Source: Lachnoclostridium sp. An169 (GTDB lineage Bacteria > Bacillota > Clostridia > Lachnospirales > Lachnospiraceae). From it: a DNA stretch of 64,000 bases. A program made the position numbers and the translations under genes. Below, in pieces: positions 52,253-60,835 of the stretch. A model generated the notes under the pieces. It was not told the origin of the DNA and made no database searches. It was given only the letters and a program-made list of their open reading frames with translations. The stretch lies in assembly GCF_002160525.1 (NCBI RefSeq), contig NZ_NFKT01000027.1, positions 1 to 64,000 on the forward strand, given 5' to 3'. Position 1 is the first letter of the stretch. Every line of letters begins with the position of its first letter.

Positions 52253-52279
52253 GGAAGTATGCGGAGGAGGTGCGTGTCT

Positions 52280-53080
52280 ATGGCTTTACCCGGAACACCC
52301 GGACAGCGGATTTCCGATTTATGCAACGGAAACCATATCACACAAAAGGAACTTGCGGAGAAGATAGGCGTTTCCGCTTCCCAGTTGAGCCGCATTGTCA
52401 GCGGCGAAACGAGAACGGTCAGCAGTGATATTCTCATAGGTGTGGCAAAGGAATTTAAGGTATCGACAGACTACATACTGGGCTTGTCTACCGTGAGCGT
52501 CCGCAAAAGCTACGATATTTCTGAATTAGGCTTGTCCGAGGGAGCCGTGAGGGGGCTTGTGACGGGTGCTGTTGATGTGCAAATACTCAATCGCTTACTG
52601 GAACACAGGAATTTTCCCAAGCTGATAGATTTGATACGGATTTATTTTCAGGACACGGCGGCAAAGGGGATAATGGCACGAAACCAGCTTATCGAGATGG
52701 CAACGGCTTCCCTGTCCGACCTGATGAAAGAACACCCGGAACACCGGGCGGAAGCAAAGCAGGATTTACAGCTTTTGAACGCTCAGAAGATGGGGGAACA
52801 TGAAGCGGAGATAGAGAAAATCAAAAATGTGTTCCTTGCTATCCTGCGGGACATTAAGAAAGACATTGACAACGGGGAACAGCCGGGAGAAGCTGTGACC
52901 GCCGCTATGTTCCAAGCCATGCGGGACACTATGGCGGAGCAGAAACAAAACCCGCTTTCCATTGACGATGTAACAGCGATGATAGCCGGACAGATCGGAC
53001 AGCTTGCGCCGATGGACAAAGAAACTGCCGACCTGTTCCAACAGTTGGCGAAGAAGATGATTGAGCAGGCAGGAAAATAA
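52280..53080 (+). CDS. XRE-family regulator of E0
   Basis: 266 residues from the ATG at 52280 with GGAGGAGG upstream. Helix-turn-helix at about 18-75 (ITQKELAEKIGVSASQLSRI). The long C-terminal part is helical and includes EIEKIKNVFLAILRDIKKDI. It is divergent from the VLP-RepA-Mob block, so it may repress the mobilization genes, and itself through the ATTGCA repeats. Confidence 0.87.
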   Translation: MALPGTPGQRISDLCNGNHITQKELAEKIGVSASQLSRIVSGETRTVSSDILIGVAKEFKVSTDYILGLSTVSVRKSYDISELGLSEGAVRGLVTGAVDVQILNRLLEHRNFPKLIDLIRIYFQDTAAKGIMARNQLIEMATASLSDLMKEHPEHRAEAKQDLQLLNAQKMGEHEAEIEKIKNVFLAILRDIKKDIDNGEQPGEAVTAAMFQAMRDTMAEQKQNPLSIDDVTAMIAGQIGQLAPMDKETADLFQQLAKKMIEQAGK

Positions 53081-53105
53081 AACATAAAATTCAAAGGAGA
53101 TACTT

Positions 53106-53735
53106 ATGGCAACAAAAATATTTGTTCACGGCTCAGGACACAAAGCAACAAGTTGGGAAAAAACAATTTCATACATGACAAACAACGAAGATATTGTATG
53201 TCCAAATTTATCCTCCATCCTTGAAGGGAAAGAGGCAAGCTACGAAAATCTATATTCTTCATTTGTAAAATATTGTAACGAATTTGACGGACAAATTCAT
53301 TTATGCGGTCTTTCATTAGGTGGTATTTTGGCTCTGAATTTTGCTTTGGATTTCCCGCAAAAAGTGAAAACATTAGTTTTAATCGGAACGCCATATAAAG
53401 TCCCGAAAGTAGCATTTAGTTTTCAAAATATAATTTTCAGATTTTTACCAAAATCTATTTTTGAAACTATGGCATTTGATAAAAAGAACACATTTGCTTT
53501 AGGGGACACTATGAAGAATTTAGATTTCAGTGATAGGGTGAAAAATATTAAGTGCCCCACTTTAATTCTTTGCGGAAAGAAAGACAGTGCAAATATGAAA
53601 TCAGCGGATTACTTATCACAAAGTATTAGAAGCGCAGAATTGAAAATTATTGAGAATACAGGCCATGTTGTCAATGAAGAAAATCCAAAAGCCTTAGCAG
53701 ATATATTGAATGAATACTATTTGAAAAATTCTTAA
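53106..53735 (+). CDS. alpha/beta-fold hydrolase
   Basis: 209 residues. KIFVHGSGHKATSW (oxyanion region), nucleophile Ser70 in CGLSLGG, acid in LCGKKDSAN and histidine in ENTGHVVNEE. The triad is complete. Substrate unknown. Much more AT-rich than the neighbouring mobile-element genes and located beside ant(6), so it looks like cargo. AAAGGAGA precedes the ATG. Confidence 0.87.
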   Translation: MATKIFVHGSGHKATSWEKTISYMTNNEDIVCPNLSSILEGKEASYENLYSSFVKYCNEFDGQIHLCGLSLGGILALNFALDFPQKVKTLVLIGTPYKVPKVAFSFQNIIFRFLPKSIFETMAFDKKNTFALGDTMKNLDFSDRVKNIKCPTLILCGKKDSANMKSADYLSQSIRSAELKIIENTGHVVNEENPKALADILNEYYLKNS

Positions 53736-53785
53736 ACAATTCTGAAAGAAACTCGAAAACTACAAGCATAAAAGTTTAGAAAATA

Positions 53786-53905
53786 AATAGCAAAGCCAGC
53801 CGAGCCAGTCAATGGTCAAGATGAACGGCGCATTTCATGCGCCGCCGTTGACAGTCCCGCCCGTCTTTGCTAAAGGGTAATCAAGGCGGGAAAGCCCTAA
53901 AATGG
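53786..53905 (+). repeat. structured intergenic repeat, copy B
   Basis: AAATAGCAAA, CCGAGCCAGTCAATGG, TCAAGATGAACGG and CCGTTGACAG match 19748-19865. GTCAATGG/CCGTTGAC encloses a GGCGC/GCGCC hairpin. It ends 35 bases before the ant(6) start. Confidence 0.65.
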
Positions 53906-53940
53906 TTTCACACCTATTTCAATAATTGGAGGAGATAAAA

Positions 53941-54807
53941 ATGAGATCAGAAAAGGAAGTTTATGATATTGTTTTGAATTTTGCAAAAACAGACAACCGC
54001 ATTCGCATGGTTACTTTGGAAGGATCTAGAACAAATACAAATATTCCGCCTGATGATTTTCAGGATTTTGATATTACTTTTTTTGTTACGGATATGGACA
54101 GCTTCACAAGTGATGATAAATGGCTAGATATATTTGGTGAAAGGTTGATTCTGCAAAAGCCGGAAGATATGGAATTATTTCCAGCTGTAGAAAAGGGATT
54201 TTCATATTTAATGCTGTTTACTGATGATGTTAAGATAGATTTAACTTTGCTGCCGCTGGAACTGATAGACGAGTATTTTACATGGGATAAACTGGTAAAG
54301 TTACTGTTGGATAAAGACAACCGTATCGTAAAGCCGCCAATACCAACGGATATAGACTACCACTTGCAGAAGCCTACTCAAAGAATGTTTGACGATTGCT
54401 GTAATGAATTTTGGAATACTACAACATATGTAGTAAAGGGCTTATGCCGCAAAGAAATTCTTTTTGCTATTGACCATATGAATGATATAGTACGAAAAGA
54501 ATTGCTTCGCATGATTTCCTGGCTGATTGGTATCAAACAGGGATTTCATTTCAGTTTGGGAAAAAACTATAAATTTATGAAGCAATATGTCCCAGAGGAA
54601 TTGTGGGAACGACTTATGTCCACTTATAATATGGATTCCTATCCCCATATGTGGGAATCCTTTGAACAATGTATGGCATTGTTCCGGGAGGTTTCGTCAG
54701 AAGTGGCATGCCAGTTGGATTACCAGTATCCACTATATGATGAAAAAATCAGTAATTATGTGATTCGGCAAAAGAAAAAATATGGCATTGAAGATGATAA
54801 CAAATAA
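53941..54807 (+). CDS. ant(6): aminoglycoside 6-adenylyltransferase, ANT(6) (streptomycin resistance)
   Basis: 288 residues from the ATG at 53941 with GGAGGAGA upstream. VTLEGSRTNTNIPPDDFQDF and DITFFV hold the nucleotidyltransferase glycine-serine and the catalytic aspartates; DDCCNEFWNTTTYVVKGLCR, KEILFAIDHMNDIVR and SLGKNYKFM are strongly conserved in ANT(6). The C-terminus (ISNYVIRQKKKYG) is closer, from memory, to ANT(6)-Ib than to Ia. It adenylates streptomycin at position 6. AT-rich cargo. Confidence 0.92.
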   Translation: MRSEKEVYDIVLNFAKTDNRIRMVTLEGSRTNTNIPPDDFQDFDITFFVTDMDSFTSDDKWLDIFGERLILQKPEDMELFPAVEKGFSYLMLFTDDVKIDLTLLPLELIDEYFTWDKLVKLLLDKDNRIVKPPIPTDIDYHLQKPTQRMFDDCCNEFWNTTTYVVKGLCRKEILFAIDHMNDIVRKELLRMISWLIGIKQGFHFSLGKNYKFMKQYVPEELWERLMSTYNMDSYPHMWESFEQCMALFREVSSEVACQLDYQYPLYDEKISNYVIRQKKKYGIEDDNK

Positions 54808-55392
54808 AATTTTTTCAATCGAAAAAATTTATTTTGATTATTCAATTTTGAAAAACTGAATACCTCAAAATCAGAAAGAGCGCGGACAAGCACTTTGAGG
54901 GATTGGCCGCCTTGTCCACCCATTCAGTGGGACGGCGGGTGGCGGTCAAGGCCGGGTGTAAACCCGTTCATTTCAGCCTTGACGGTTACCCGCTGTCCTG
55001 TTACTTTTCCGGGAGTGTAGCCACAACTTCGGGACACTTTGTCCACAAGTCGGAGCGTAGGACGAGGGACGGGGGCTTTCATATACGCCCTGTCTGCTGA
55101 TGAAAACAGACCTGCGCTTGCGGCTCCACGCCACACAAGCACAGCCCTGTTTTCCTGCCGCCCCTCCCCGGCGGCAACGGCATTTTCACGGCAACGCCGA
55201 CAGAGCGTATAACACACTACACTTTGCTTCGCAAAGTCGTGTGCCAAATGGGGGCGTTGCCCCCTTTGGAAACCCCCCACAAGAAAAGGCGGTACGCTAC
55301 CCCTCTACGGGGCGCATACCGCCTTTTCTTGTTATCCAGCCCTCCGGCTGTATCGGTTGAGCAAAAGTCAGCGTGGGAATGGTGTGGTATCT
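54808..55392. other. gene-free right end of E0 with oriT-like hairpins
   Basis: No gene supported. It holds ACTTTGC/GCAAAGT (55220-55236), GGGGGC/GCCCCC (55250-55264) followed by TTTGGAAACCCC, similar to relaxase-proximal sites elsewhere, and a 14-bp hairpin at 55281. It may be a second, orphan mobilization site. Confidence 0.45.
55281..55330. terminator. terminator-like hairpin near the E0 right end
   Basis: AAGAAAAGGCGGTA pairs perfectly with TACCGCCTTTTCTT, with an inner CCCC/GGGG stem. Confidence 0.7.
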
Positions 55393-55530
55393 TTATCTAA
55401 GTGAATCCCCGGTCTCCCATTTCGAGACGCTTGCCTTGGACACGCCCAGATGTTCCGCCAGTTCCTCCTGCGTGATTCCCTTTCTGTGCCGGTTCTCAAA
55501 GAGCACACGCCCGATCTTTAACTCTTTCAT
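55393..55530 (-). pseudogene. chromosomal XRE regulator, N-terminal fragment cut by E0
   Basis: ATG at 55530 with GGAGGT upstream (from the plus-strand CCACCTCC). It encodes MKELKIGRVLFENRHRKGIT and a helix-turn-helix up to VSKWETG, then six unrelated residues and a stop. In intact regulators the frame continues (typically P-D-I and 50-300 residues more). The break marks the E0 insertion site near 55400. Confidence 0.82.
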
Positions 55531-55709
55531 ACTGGTTCCACCTCCGCACAGGTACTTTTGTATTGCTTCAGGCAAATCAGCTGACGCTTTTATGCCTCTT
55601 TCACTGGTATTGTATGTTTTTTTCTGCGGAAATACAATGGAGGCGTATTCAACTTTTGTAGAAAAAATCAACCGGGCGGAAACTTTTTCCATCGATATCT
55701 GAACGACCT

Positions 55710-55754
55710 GCAGCCGCCCCGCCAGTAATGGCGTGGAGCGGCTGCACCTTTTTT
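55710..55754 (+). terminator. terminator-like hairpin in chromosomal spacer
   Basis: GCAGCCGC pairs with GCGGCTGC, with inner CGCCA/TGGCG, then ACCTTTTTT. Confidence 0.55.
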
Positions 55755-55791
55755 ATATACATATACCTGCATCGGTTCTGCCTCTGTCTGT

Positions 55792-56394
55792 TTATCTGAC
55801 CAGTCCTGCTATTGCCGGGACAATCTCTTTGATCTGTGTCTGCGTGGTATTAATGCAGAGATCATAATTCAGCTTGTCTCCCCATGTCTGCCCGGTATAA
55901 AATTCGTAGTATTTTGCACGTTTCCTGTCGATTCCGGTAATCTTCTGCTTCAGCTCCCGGTCTGTCAGATGCTCATTTTCCGGTCCTTTCTCCCTGCACC
56001 GTTTTAACTTGCTCGCCATATCCGCATAGACAAAAAGCCGCATCGGCTTCTGTTCTGCCAGAACATAGTCCGCGCACCGTCCGACAAACACACAGTCCGA
56101 CTTCTCCGCCATCTCCCGGATAATATTCGCCTGCTCTCTGTAAACTGCCATATTCTGTTCCAGAACCGGGTCCGGGGCCGGATAGAAGCTCCTCCCGATA
56201 TGGATCGGGAAAGAGAACATGGGACGGTGCTCTACAACTGCCTGGACGTATTCCTCTGAAAGCTGCGTCCTCCTGGCAATCTCGTTGATAATCTCCTGGT
56301 CGTAATATGCCATTCCCAGCGTCTCTGAAAGCCTTCTTCCCAGTTCGCGTCCTCCGCTTCCGAATTCCCTTCCGATTGTAATGATTCTGCTCAT
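55792..56394 (-). CDS. cytidylate kinase-like family protein
   Basis: 200 residues. P-loop variant IITIGREFGSGGRELGRRLS at the N-terminus, YYDQEIINEIA, and a DRKRAKYYEFYTGQTWGD segment are typical of the cytidylate kinase-like family common in Lachnospiraceae. True substrate unknown. AAGGGAGGAG lies before the ATG. Probably co-transcribed with the MATE gene upstream (16-base gap). Confidence 0.87.
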   Translation of the reverse strand: MSRIITIGREFGSGGRELGRRLSETLGMAYYDQEIINEIARRTQLSEEYVQAVVEHRPMFSFPIHIGRSFYPAPDPVLEQNMAVYREQANIIREMAEKSDCVFVGRCADYVLAEQKPMRLFVYADMASKLKRCREKGPENEHLTDRELKQKITGIDRKRAKYYEFYTGQTWGDKLNYDLCINTTQTQIKEIVPAIAGLVR

Positions 56395-56410
56395 TTTGGC
56401 TCCTCCCTTC

Positions 56411-57751
56411 TTAAGCTGCCTTCTGCCGGTGATCCAGCTCTTTCGTATATTTTACCATCATTATGACCACATATACAACTACAATCGCTTCTGTCAGCGG
56501 CATCGCGAACCAGATGGCATCCGCACCGACCGCCACGGGGAGCAGATAGATCAGGATTCCGCTGATCACAAGCCCTCTCGCCACAGATACGATAAATGCG
56601 GCCTTCGGCTTGAGCAGCGCCTGAAAATAGTATGTGGAAAAGATATTAAATGGCAGGAGAATAAAGGAAATCCCGTAGCACCGGAAGATAGCAGGCGCAA
56701 TTTCCAGTACGTCCGCCGTAGGCGTCATAAAGATCCGGATAAAAACATTGGGGATCCCCAGACTCAGCCCGGTCCACACGACTGCAAAAAATCCCGCAGT
56801 CCCCAGAGCATATTTCAGCGTCTCCCGAATCCGGTTTCCTTTTCCCGCCCCGAAGTTCGTGGAGATAACCGGCTGGGCTGCCTGTCCGATACTGTAGGCG
56901 CAGCACTGGGCAAATGTACTGATATTCACAATCACGCCGTACACTGCCAGGGCGTTTGTCCCCAGATATTTCACGATCTGGCGGTTGAAGAGAATCGTCA
57001 GGATCCCCATCGCCACATCAATAAAGAACGTGGAGAAACCGGTCACCGCGATTTCCCGGAGTTTCCCCGGCAGATTTTCAATCCGGACAATGGCAAGTGT
57101 ATTTTTCTTTTTGAAAAAATGAACGAGCATAACCACAAATGTAATCGCCGATCCGATGGCCGTCGCAAGCCCCGCACCGAAAGCTCCCATATCACAGGTA
57201 AACACGAAGAAATAATCTCCGAAAATATTGAAGATTCCTCCTGCCAGCACTGCTCCTGTGGCAAGCGCCGGGTCATTATCGTTTCTCAGATACGCTGCAA
57301 GCATCTGGTTGAAGAGGAACAGAGGAACCGCTGCCTTGATGGGAAGCACGTACTCCCTTGCCAGTGCAAGGGTATTCTCCTCTGCCCCGAACATCAGAAG
57401 AAGCTGGCGGTCAAAAAAGATCACCGCGATCCAGACCAGGGCCGCCAGAATCACAGCGCCTGTCACCGACGCGGTAAAGTATTCGTTAGACTGCCGCTCC
57501 TGCCCCGCTTTCCGGCCCCGGATCGTGCTGAAGATCACCGAGCCTCCGATTCCCGTCAGAAGCCCCAGACTGTAAATAATATTCCACACCGGAGCCACCA
57601 CTGCCAGGGCTGCCGATCCGTCCGGACCGTGATACTGTCCCACCATCGCCATATCCACAATGGAGTAAATCGAGGTGATCAGGGCGCTTCCGAATGCCGC
57701 CGCCAGATACCTGAAATAAATGTTCCTAATTTTCCCGCTCAGAAAATCCAT
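56411..57751 (-). CDS. MATE family efflux transporter
   Basis: 446 residues, 12 membrane segments. IYSIVDMAMVGQYHGPDGSA near the start, GIGGSVIFSTIRGRK and the second-half CAYSIGQAAQPVISTNFGAG are the MATE motifs. It exports cationic drugs or metabolites using Na+ or H+. Expression is likely controlled by the attenuator at 57897-57947 in its leader. Confidence 0.93.
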   Translation of the reverse strand: MDFLSGKIRNIYFRYLAAAFGSALITSIYSIVDMAMVGQYHGPDGSAALAVVAPVWNIIYSLGLLTGIGGSVIFSTIRGRKAGQERQSNEYFTASVTGAVILAALVWIAVIFFDRQLLLMFGAEENTLALAREYVLPIKAAVPLFLFNQMLAAYLRNDNDPALATGAVLAGGIFNIFGDYFFVFTCDMGAFGAGLATAIGSAITFVVMLVHFFKKKNTLAIVRIENLPGKLREIAVTGFSTFFIDVAMGILTILFNRQIVKYLGTNALAVYGVIVNISTFAQCCAYSIGQAAQPVISTNFGAGKGNRIRETLKYALGTAGFFAVVWTGLSLGIPNVFIRIFMTPTADVLEIAPAIFRCYGISFILLPFNIFSTYYFQALLKPKAAFIVSVARGLVISGILIYLLPVAVGADAIWFAMPLTEAIVVVYVVIMMVKYTKELDHRQKAA

Positions 57752-57896
57752 CTCATTTTCTCCTTTTCCGTTTCGTTGTACTCATGCTGCTCTCCTGCGG
57801 CCTGTTTCTTCGCACTGCCATTTTCCTGCTGCCGCTTTCCGACTGCTGTTTTCCCGGCTACGGCTCTCCGGCTGCATTTTCCCGGCTGTCCCGACG

Positions 57897-57947
57897 AAAA
57901 AAGGCCGGATAAGTAACGAACATCTCAGTCCGTGCCTTATCCGGCCT
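57897..57947 (-). terminator. attenuator in the MATE leader
   Basis: On the minus strand AGGCCGGATAA pairs with TTATCCGGCCT, then TTTTTT. It lies about 45 bases downstream of the promoter at 57991-58018 and 145 bases before the MATE ATG. Confidence 0.8.
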
Positions 57948-57990
57948 GTCATTTCCTGCGAATGACCCGCCCTCCGAGCAAGCACTATCT

Positions 57991-58018
57991 ATTATAATTT
58001 GTCTTTTGAAATTGTCAA
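57991..58018 (-). promoter_or_regulatory. promoter of the MATE-kinase operon
   Basis: Minus-strand TTGACA (58018-58013), 16-base spacer, TATAAT (57996-57991). The transcript then meets the GTCATT/AATGAC and terminator hairpins. Confidence 0.85.
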
Positions 58019-58089
58019 CACTCTTTTTGAAAAACTTGCATTTATTGTCTGACAAGTATATACTTTTATATAGAATATTTTGAAAATAC

Positions 58090-58127
58090 GGGAACGGGCC
58101 CGGGATTAAGCGGTCTGTTCCCTTTTT
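58090..58127 (+). terminator. terminator-like hairpin just before the antiporter ribosome site
   Basis: GGGAAC pairs with GTTCCC, extended by GGCC-type pairing, and is followed by TTTTTGTTTTT and then AAGGAGG. It could attenuate transcription or shield the ribosome site. Confidence 0.6.
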
Positions 58128-58149
58128 GTTTTTAAGGAGGTTTTCGTAT

Positions 58150-59742
58150 ATGGCACCAGGTCTTTTAGTCTGTTCGGCAGTAATCGTACTGTGTATTCTT
58201 ACAAATCGTTTTCTCAAACGGTTCGGAATTCCCGCAGTTCTGATTTTTATCGCTCTTGGCATGCTGTTCGGAAGTGAGGGTCTTGTAAAGATTCCCTTTG
58301 ACAATTTTGGAATGGCTGAAAATATCTGCTGTACTGCTCTGATATTTATCATGTTTTACGGCGGATTCGGCACTTCATTTAAAGAGGCAAAACCGATTCT
58401 GCCGAAAGCAGTTCTCCTTTCGACTGCAGGCGTTGTTATCACTGCCGGGCTGACCGGGCTGTTCTGCCACTATATTGTAGGAATGAGTCTTCAGGAAGGT
58501 CTCCTCGTAGGCGCTGTACTGAGCTCTACCGACGCAGCCTCTGTCTTTTCGATCCTCCGTTCCAAGAAGCTGAATCTGAAAGAGGGAACCGCCTCTCTTC
58601 TTGAGGTCGAGAGCGGAAGCAACGATCCTTTTGCCTACATGCTTACCATTATCATCCTGAACTGGATGGCCGGCGGAAATGAAAACATCCTGCTGCTTAT
58701 TGCGGAAGAGGTCGGATTCGGACTTCTCTTCGGTGCCGGGCTGGGCATTCTTGCGGTAAAAATTCTCAAAAGCCATGATCTGGATACAGGGGGTATTGAA
58801 ACCATTCTGATGATCGCCTTTGTTCTTTTTTCCTATGCCGCACCGGTACTCATAGGCGGAAACGGATATCTGAGTGTATATCTTTTCGGATTCATTGTCG
58901 GCAATGCGGAATTTAAGACAAAAATCTCACTGGTCCATTTCTTCGACAATATCGACCGGCTTGCCCAGATGCTGATTTTTTTCCTGCTCGGACTTCTGGT
59001 ATTCCCGTCCATGCTTCTGCCAATCCTCGGCACGTCTGTGCTCATATTTATCGGACTTACATTTATCGCAAGACCTGTTGCCGTTTTTCTGCTGCTTACA
59101 CCGTTCCGGTCTTCCTGGCGCCAGCAGGCGCTTACAGCTTTCTCCGGACTGCGCGGAGCTGCCTCTGCCGTTTTTGCCATTATTGCAGTAGTCAGTCCCG
59201 GGTATGCCCAATATGATGTTTACAATATCGTTTTCTGCGTCGCCATAATCTCTGTGGCGTTTCAGGGACTCCTGCTTCCTTTTGTAGCAGAGAGACTGGA
59301 CATGGTGGATGACAGCCAGAATGTCATGAAAACATTCAGTGACTATCAGGATGACCAGGAAATGCAGCTGATTCAGATCCGATTAAACCCCGGACACCGG
59401 TATATCGGGAAATACCTGCGTGATTTAAATCTTGGAGATGTCCTGGCCGTGCTGATCGAACGCGGCAGCGAGACCATTATTCCACGCGGAGACGTACTGC
59501 TCCAGGAAGGAGACGTACTGGTTCTAAGCGGGGAAACCTATCAGGGAGAAGCTGACACCCTGCTGGATGAAATCAAAATAGAACCCGGCGATACCAGAAC
59601 CGGCAGCCAGGTAAAAGATATCAAAGGTATTGAAAACGCTCTGATCGTACTTATTCGCCGGGCGGACGGGAATACCGTCGTCCCCAAGGGCGATACTGTG
59701 ATCCAGGATGGAGACGTGCTTGTTGTGAGCAGAGGCGGCTGA
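58150..59742 (+). CDS. potassium/proton antiporter, CPA1 family with RCK_C domains
   Basis: 530 residues from the ATG at 58150 with AAGGAGG upstream. About 12 membrane segments (residues 1-390), including STDAASVFSILRSKKLNLKE with the ion-binding aspartate region and SGSNDPFAYML. Two C-terminal RCK_C/TrkA-C repeats (about 415-475 and 480-530; each with GDVLVLSG or GDVLVVSRG). NhaP2/CpaA-type K+(Na+)/H+ exchanger. RCK_C domains of this group bind c-di-AMP in other Firmicutes; not shown here. Confidence 0.92.
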   Translation: MAPGLLVCSAVIVLCILTNRFLKRFGIPAVLIFIALGMLFGSEGLVKIPFDNFGMAENICCTALIFIMFYGGFGTSFKEAKPILPKAVLLSTAGVVITAGLTGLFCHYIVGMSLQEGLLVGAVLSSTDAASVFSILRSKKLNLKEGTASLLEVESGSNDPFAYMLTIIILNWMAGGNENILLLIAEEVGFGLLFGAGLGILAVKILKSHDLDTGGIETILMIAFVLFSYAAPVLIGGNGYLSVYLFGFIVGNAEFKTKISLVHFFDNIDRLAQMLIFFLLGLLVFPSMLLPILGTSVLIFIGLTFIARPVAVFLLLTPFRSSWRQQALTAFSGLRGAASAVFAIIAVVSPGYAQYDVYNIVFCVAIISVAFQGLLLPFVAERLDMVDDSQNVMKTFSDYQDDQEMQLIQIRLNPGHRYIGKYLRDLNLGDVLAVLIERGSETIIPRGDVLLQEGDVLVLSGETYQGEADTLLDEIKIEPGDTRTGSQVKDIKGIENALIVLIRRADGNTVVPKGDTVIQDGDVLVVSRGG

Positions 59743-59745
59743 TCT

Positions 59746-60835
59746 TCATTCCGCCTCAAACTCTCCCGAGGATTCTCCCACCGTGATCGTATACGTCTCA
59801 CCGGAAACGATATCCGGGCTGCTTAAGATCACCACATTAAAATCCAGTTCCGGCGTATAACTTATGAGTTCATTCCCCGCCGCTTCTGTCAGAGTGATCT
59901 GTGTTCCCGCAGACCGGGTGCCTGCACTGATGGAGATTACGCCCTGTTCGGAACTGCTGAAGGTCTGCGCCATGCCCGATGCTCCTGTCCCGATGAATGT
60001 CCCTCCTGTGATCACGGCGCTCACATCATAGTCCAGTGTGGCGGTATCACCCTGGGTCGGACCGGTCACAACCGTATAGCCGCCGGAGATTTCCAGAGTC
60101 CCGTTGGCGTCAATTCCGTCTCCGGATGCGGCAATGTAAAGGGTTCCGCCGGAGATCGTGATACTTCCATTCGAGGATGAACTGCCTGTTCCCGGCTGTC
60201 CGGCTCCGCCTCTGGAGCCTCCCGGTGCGCTGCCACCCGGTGCACTGCCACCTGATGCGCTGTCTCCTGGTGCAGCGTCTGCGCCGCCGAACATGCCGTC
60301 GCGCCCTCCGGCTGTGCCGCTGGAGTCCGTTCCTCCCGCTGCATTGAGCCCGTCGTCACTGGCTGTCAGGCTGATATCGCCTCCCTGTATATCCACCTGG
60401 AGTCCCTCCAGACCTTCATAGCTCTCCGTAATATGGATTGTCCCCGCTGTTACAGTCAGCGTTTCGTCGGCGTGGAAAGCGTCGTCGCCGGTAGCAATCT
60501 CAAAAGTTCCTCCGTTTACTGTCACAGATGCGTTGGAATGTACCGAATCGTCTGCAGAATTGACAGTAAATGTCCCGTCTGAGATCAGCATCCCCGTTCC
60601 GGCTTTCAACCCCTTCATACTGGTACTGCTCTCACTGTCATCTGCTGCTTCTCCGGAAGCGCTCTCCGCTGCCATCTCCGTTACTTTCCCGGACGCGCCC
60701 TCTGCTGCCGTCTCCGTTACTTTCCCGGACGCGCCCTCTGCTGCCGTCTCCGTCACTCCCGCCGCTACAGAACCGGGCTGGCCGCCTCTTCCCGGATTTT
60801 CCATGCCTCCGGGGCCGCCTTGATCTCCGTTTTTG
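59746..60835 (-). pseudogene. carbohydrate-binding (DUF4353) protein, N-terminally truncated
   Basis: About 350 residues with repeated beta-helix motifs (ISDGTFTVNSADDSVHSNAS, VTVNGGTFEIATGDDAFHAD, GSITISGGTLYIAASGDGID), typical of the C-terminal domain of DUF4353 surface proteins. A signal peptide and the usual N-terminal part are missing. The frame runs back into the end of the response regulator gene, in another frame. An ATG at 60804 has no ribosome site. It looks like the remnant of a secreted protein after a deletion. Confidence 0.75.
60665..60772 (-). repeat. 36-bp tandem repeat in the DUF4353 remnant
   Basis: Three copies of a 36-base unit encode VTETAAEGASGK repeats (second and third letters vary). 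In-frame unit length suggests copy number can change without frameshift. Confidence 0.8.

Larger units (their letters stand above)
49360..55400. mobile_element. Element E0: outer mobilizable element carrying ant(6) (left part displaced by the ICE)
   Basis: Bounded on the right by a truncated chromosomal XRE gene at about 55400 and on the left by the ICE inserted in its own recombinase gene. It carries MobV, RepA-like, VLP and XRE genes plus two AT-rich cargo genes. The remaining 3' part of its recombinase must lie past the left end of the ICE. Confidence 0.75.

Noticed and set aside
56381-57916. 511-codon open frame on the plus strand
   Set aside because: It lies antisense to the MATE gene, and its Arg/His/Cys-rich translation resembles no protein.
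60665-60772. Tandem 36-base repeats as a possible CRISPR array
   Set aside because: The units are contiguous without spacers and lie in frame within a coding remnant, so they are a coding tandem repeat.
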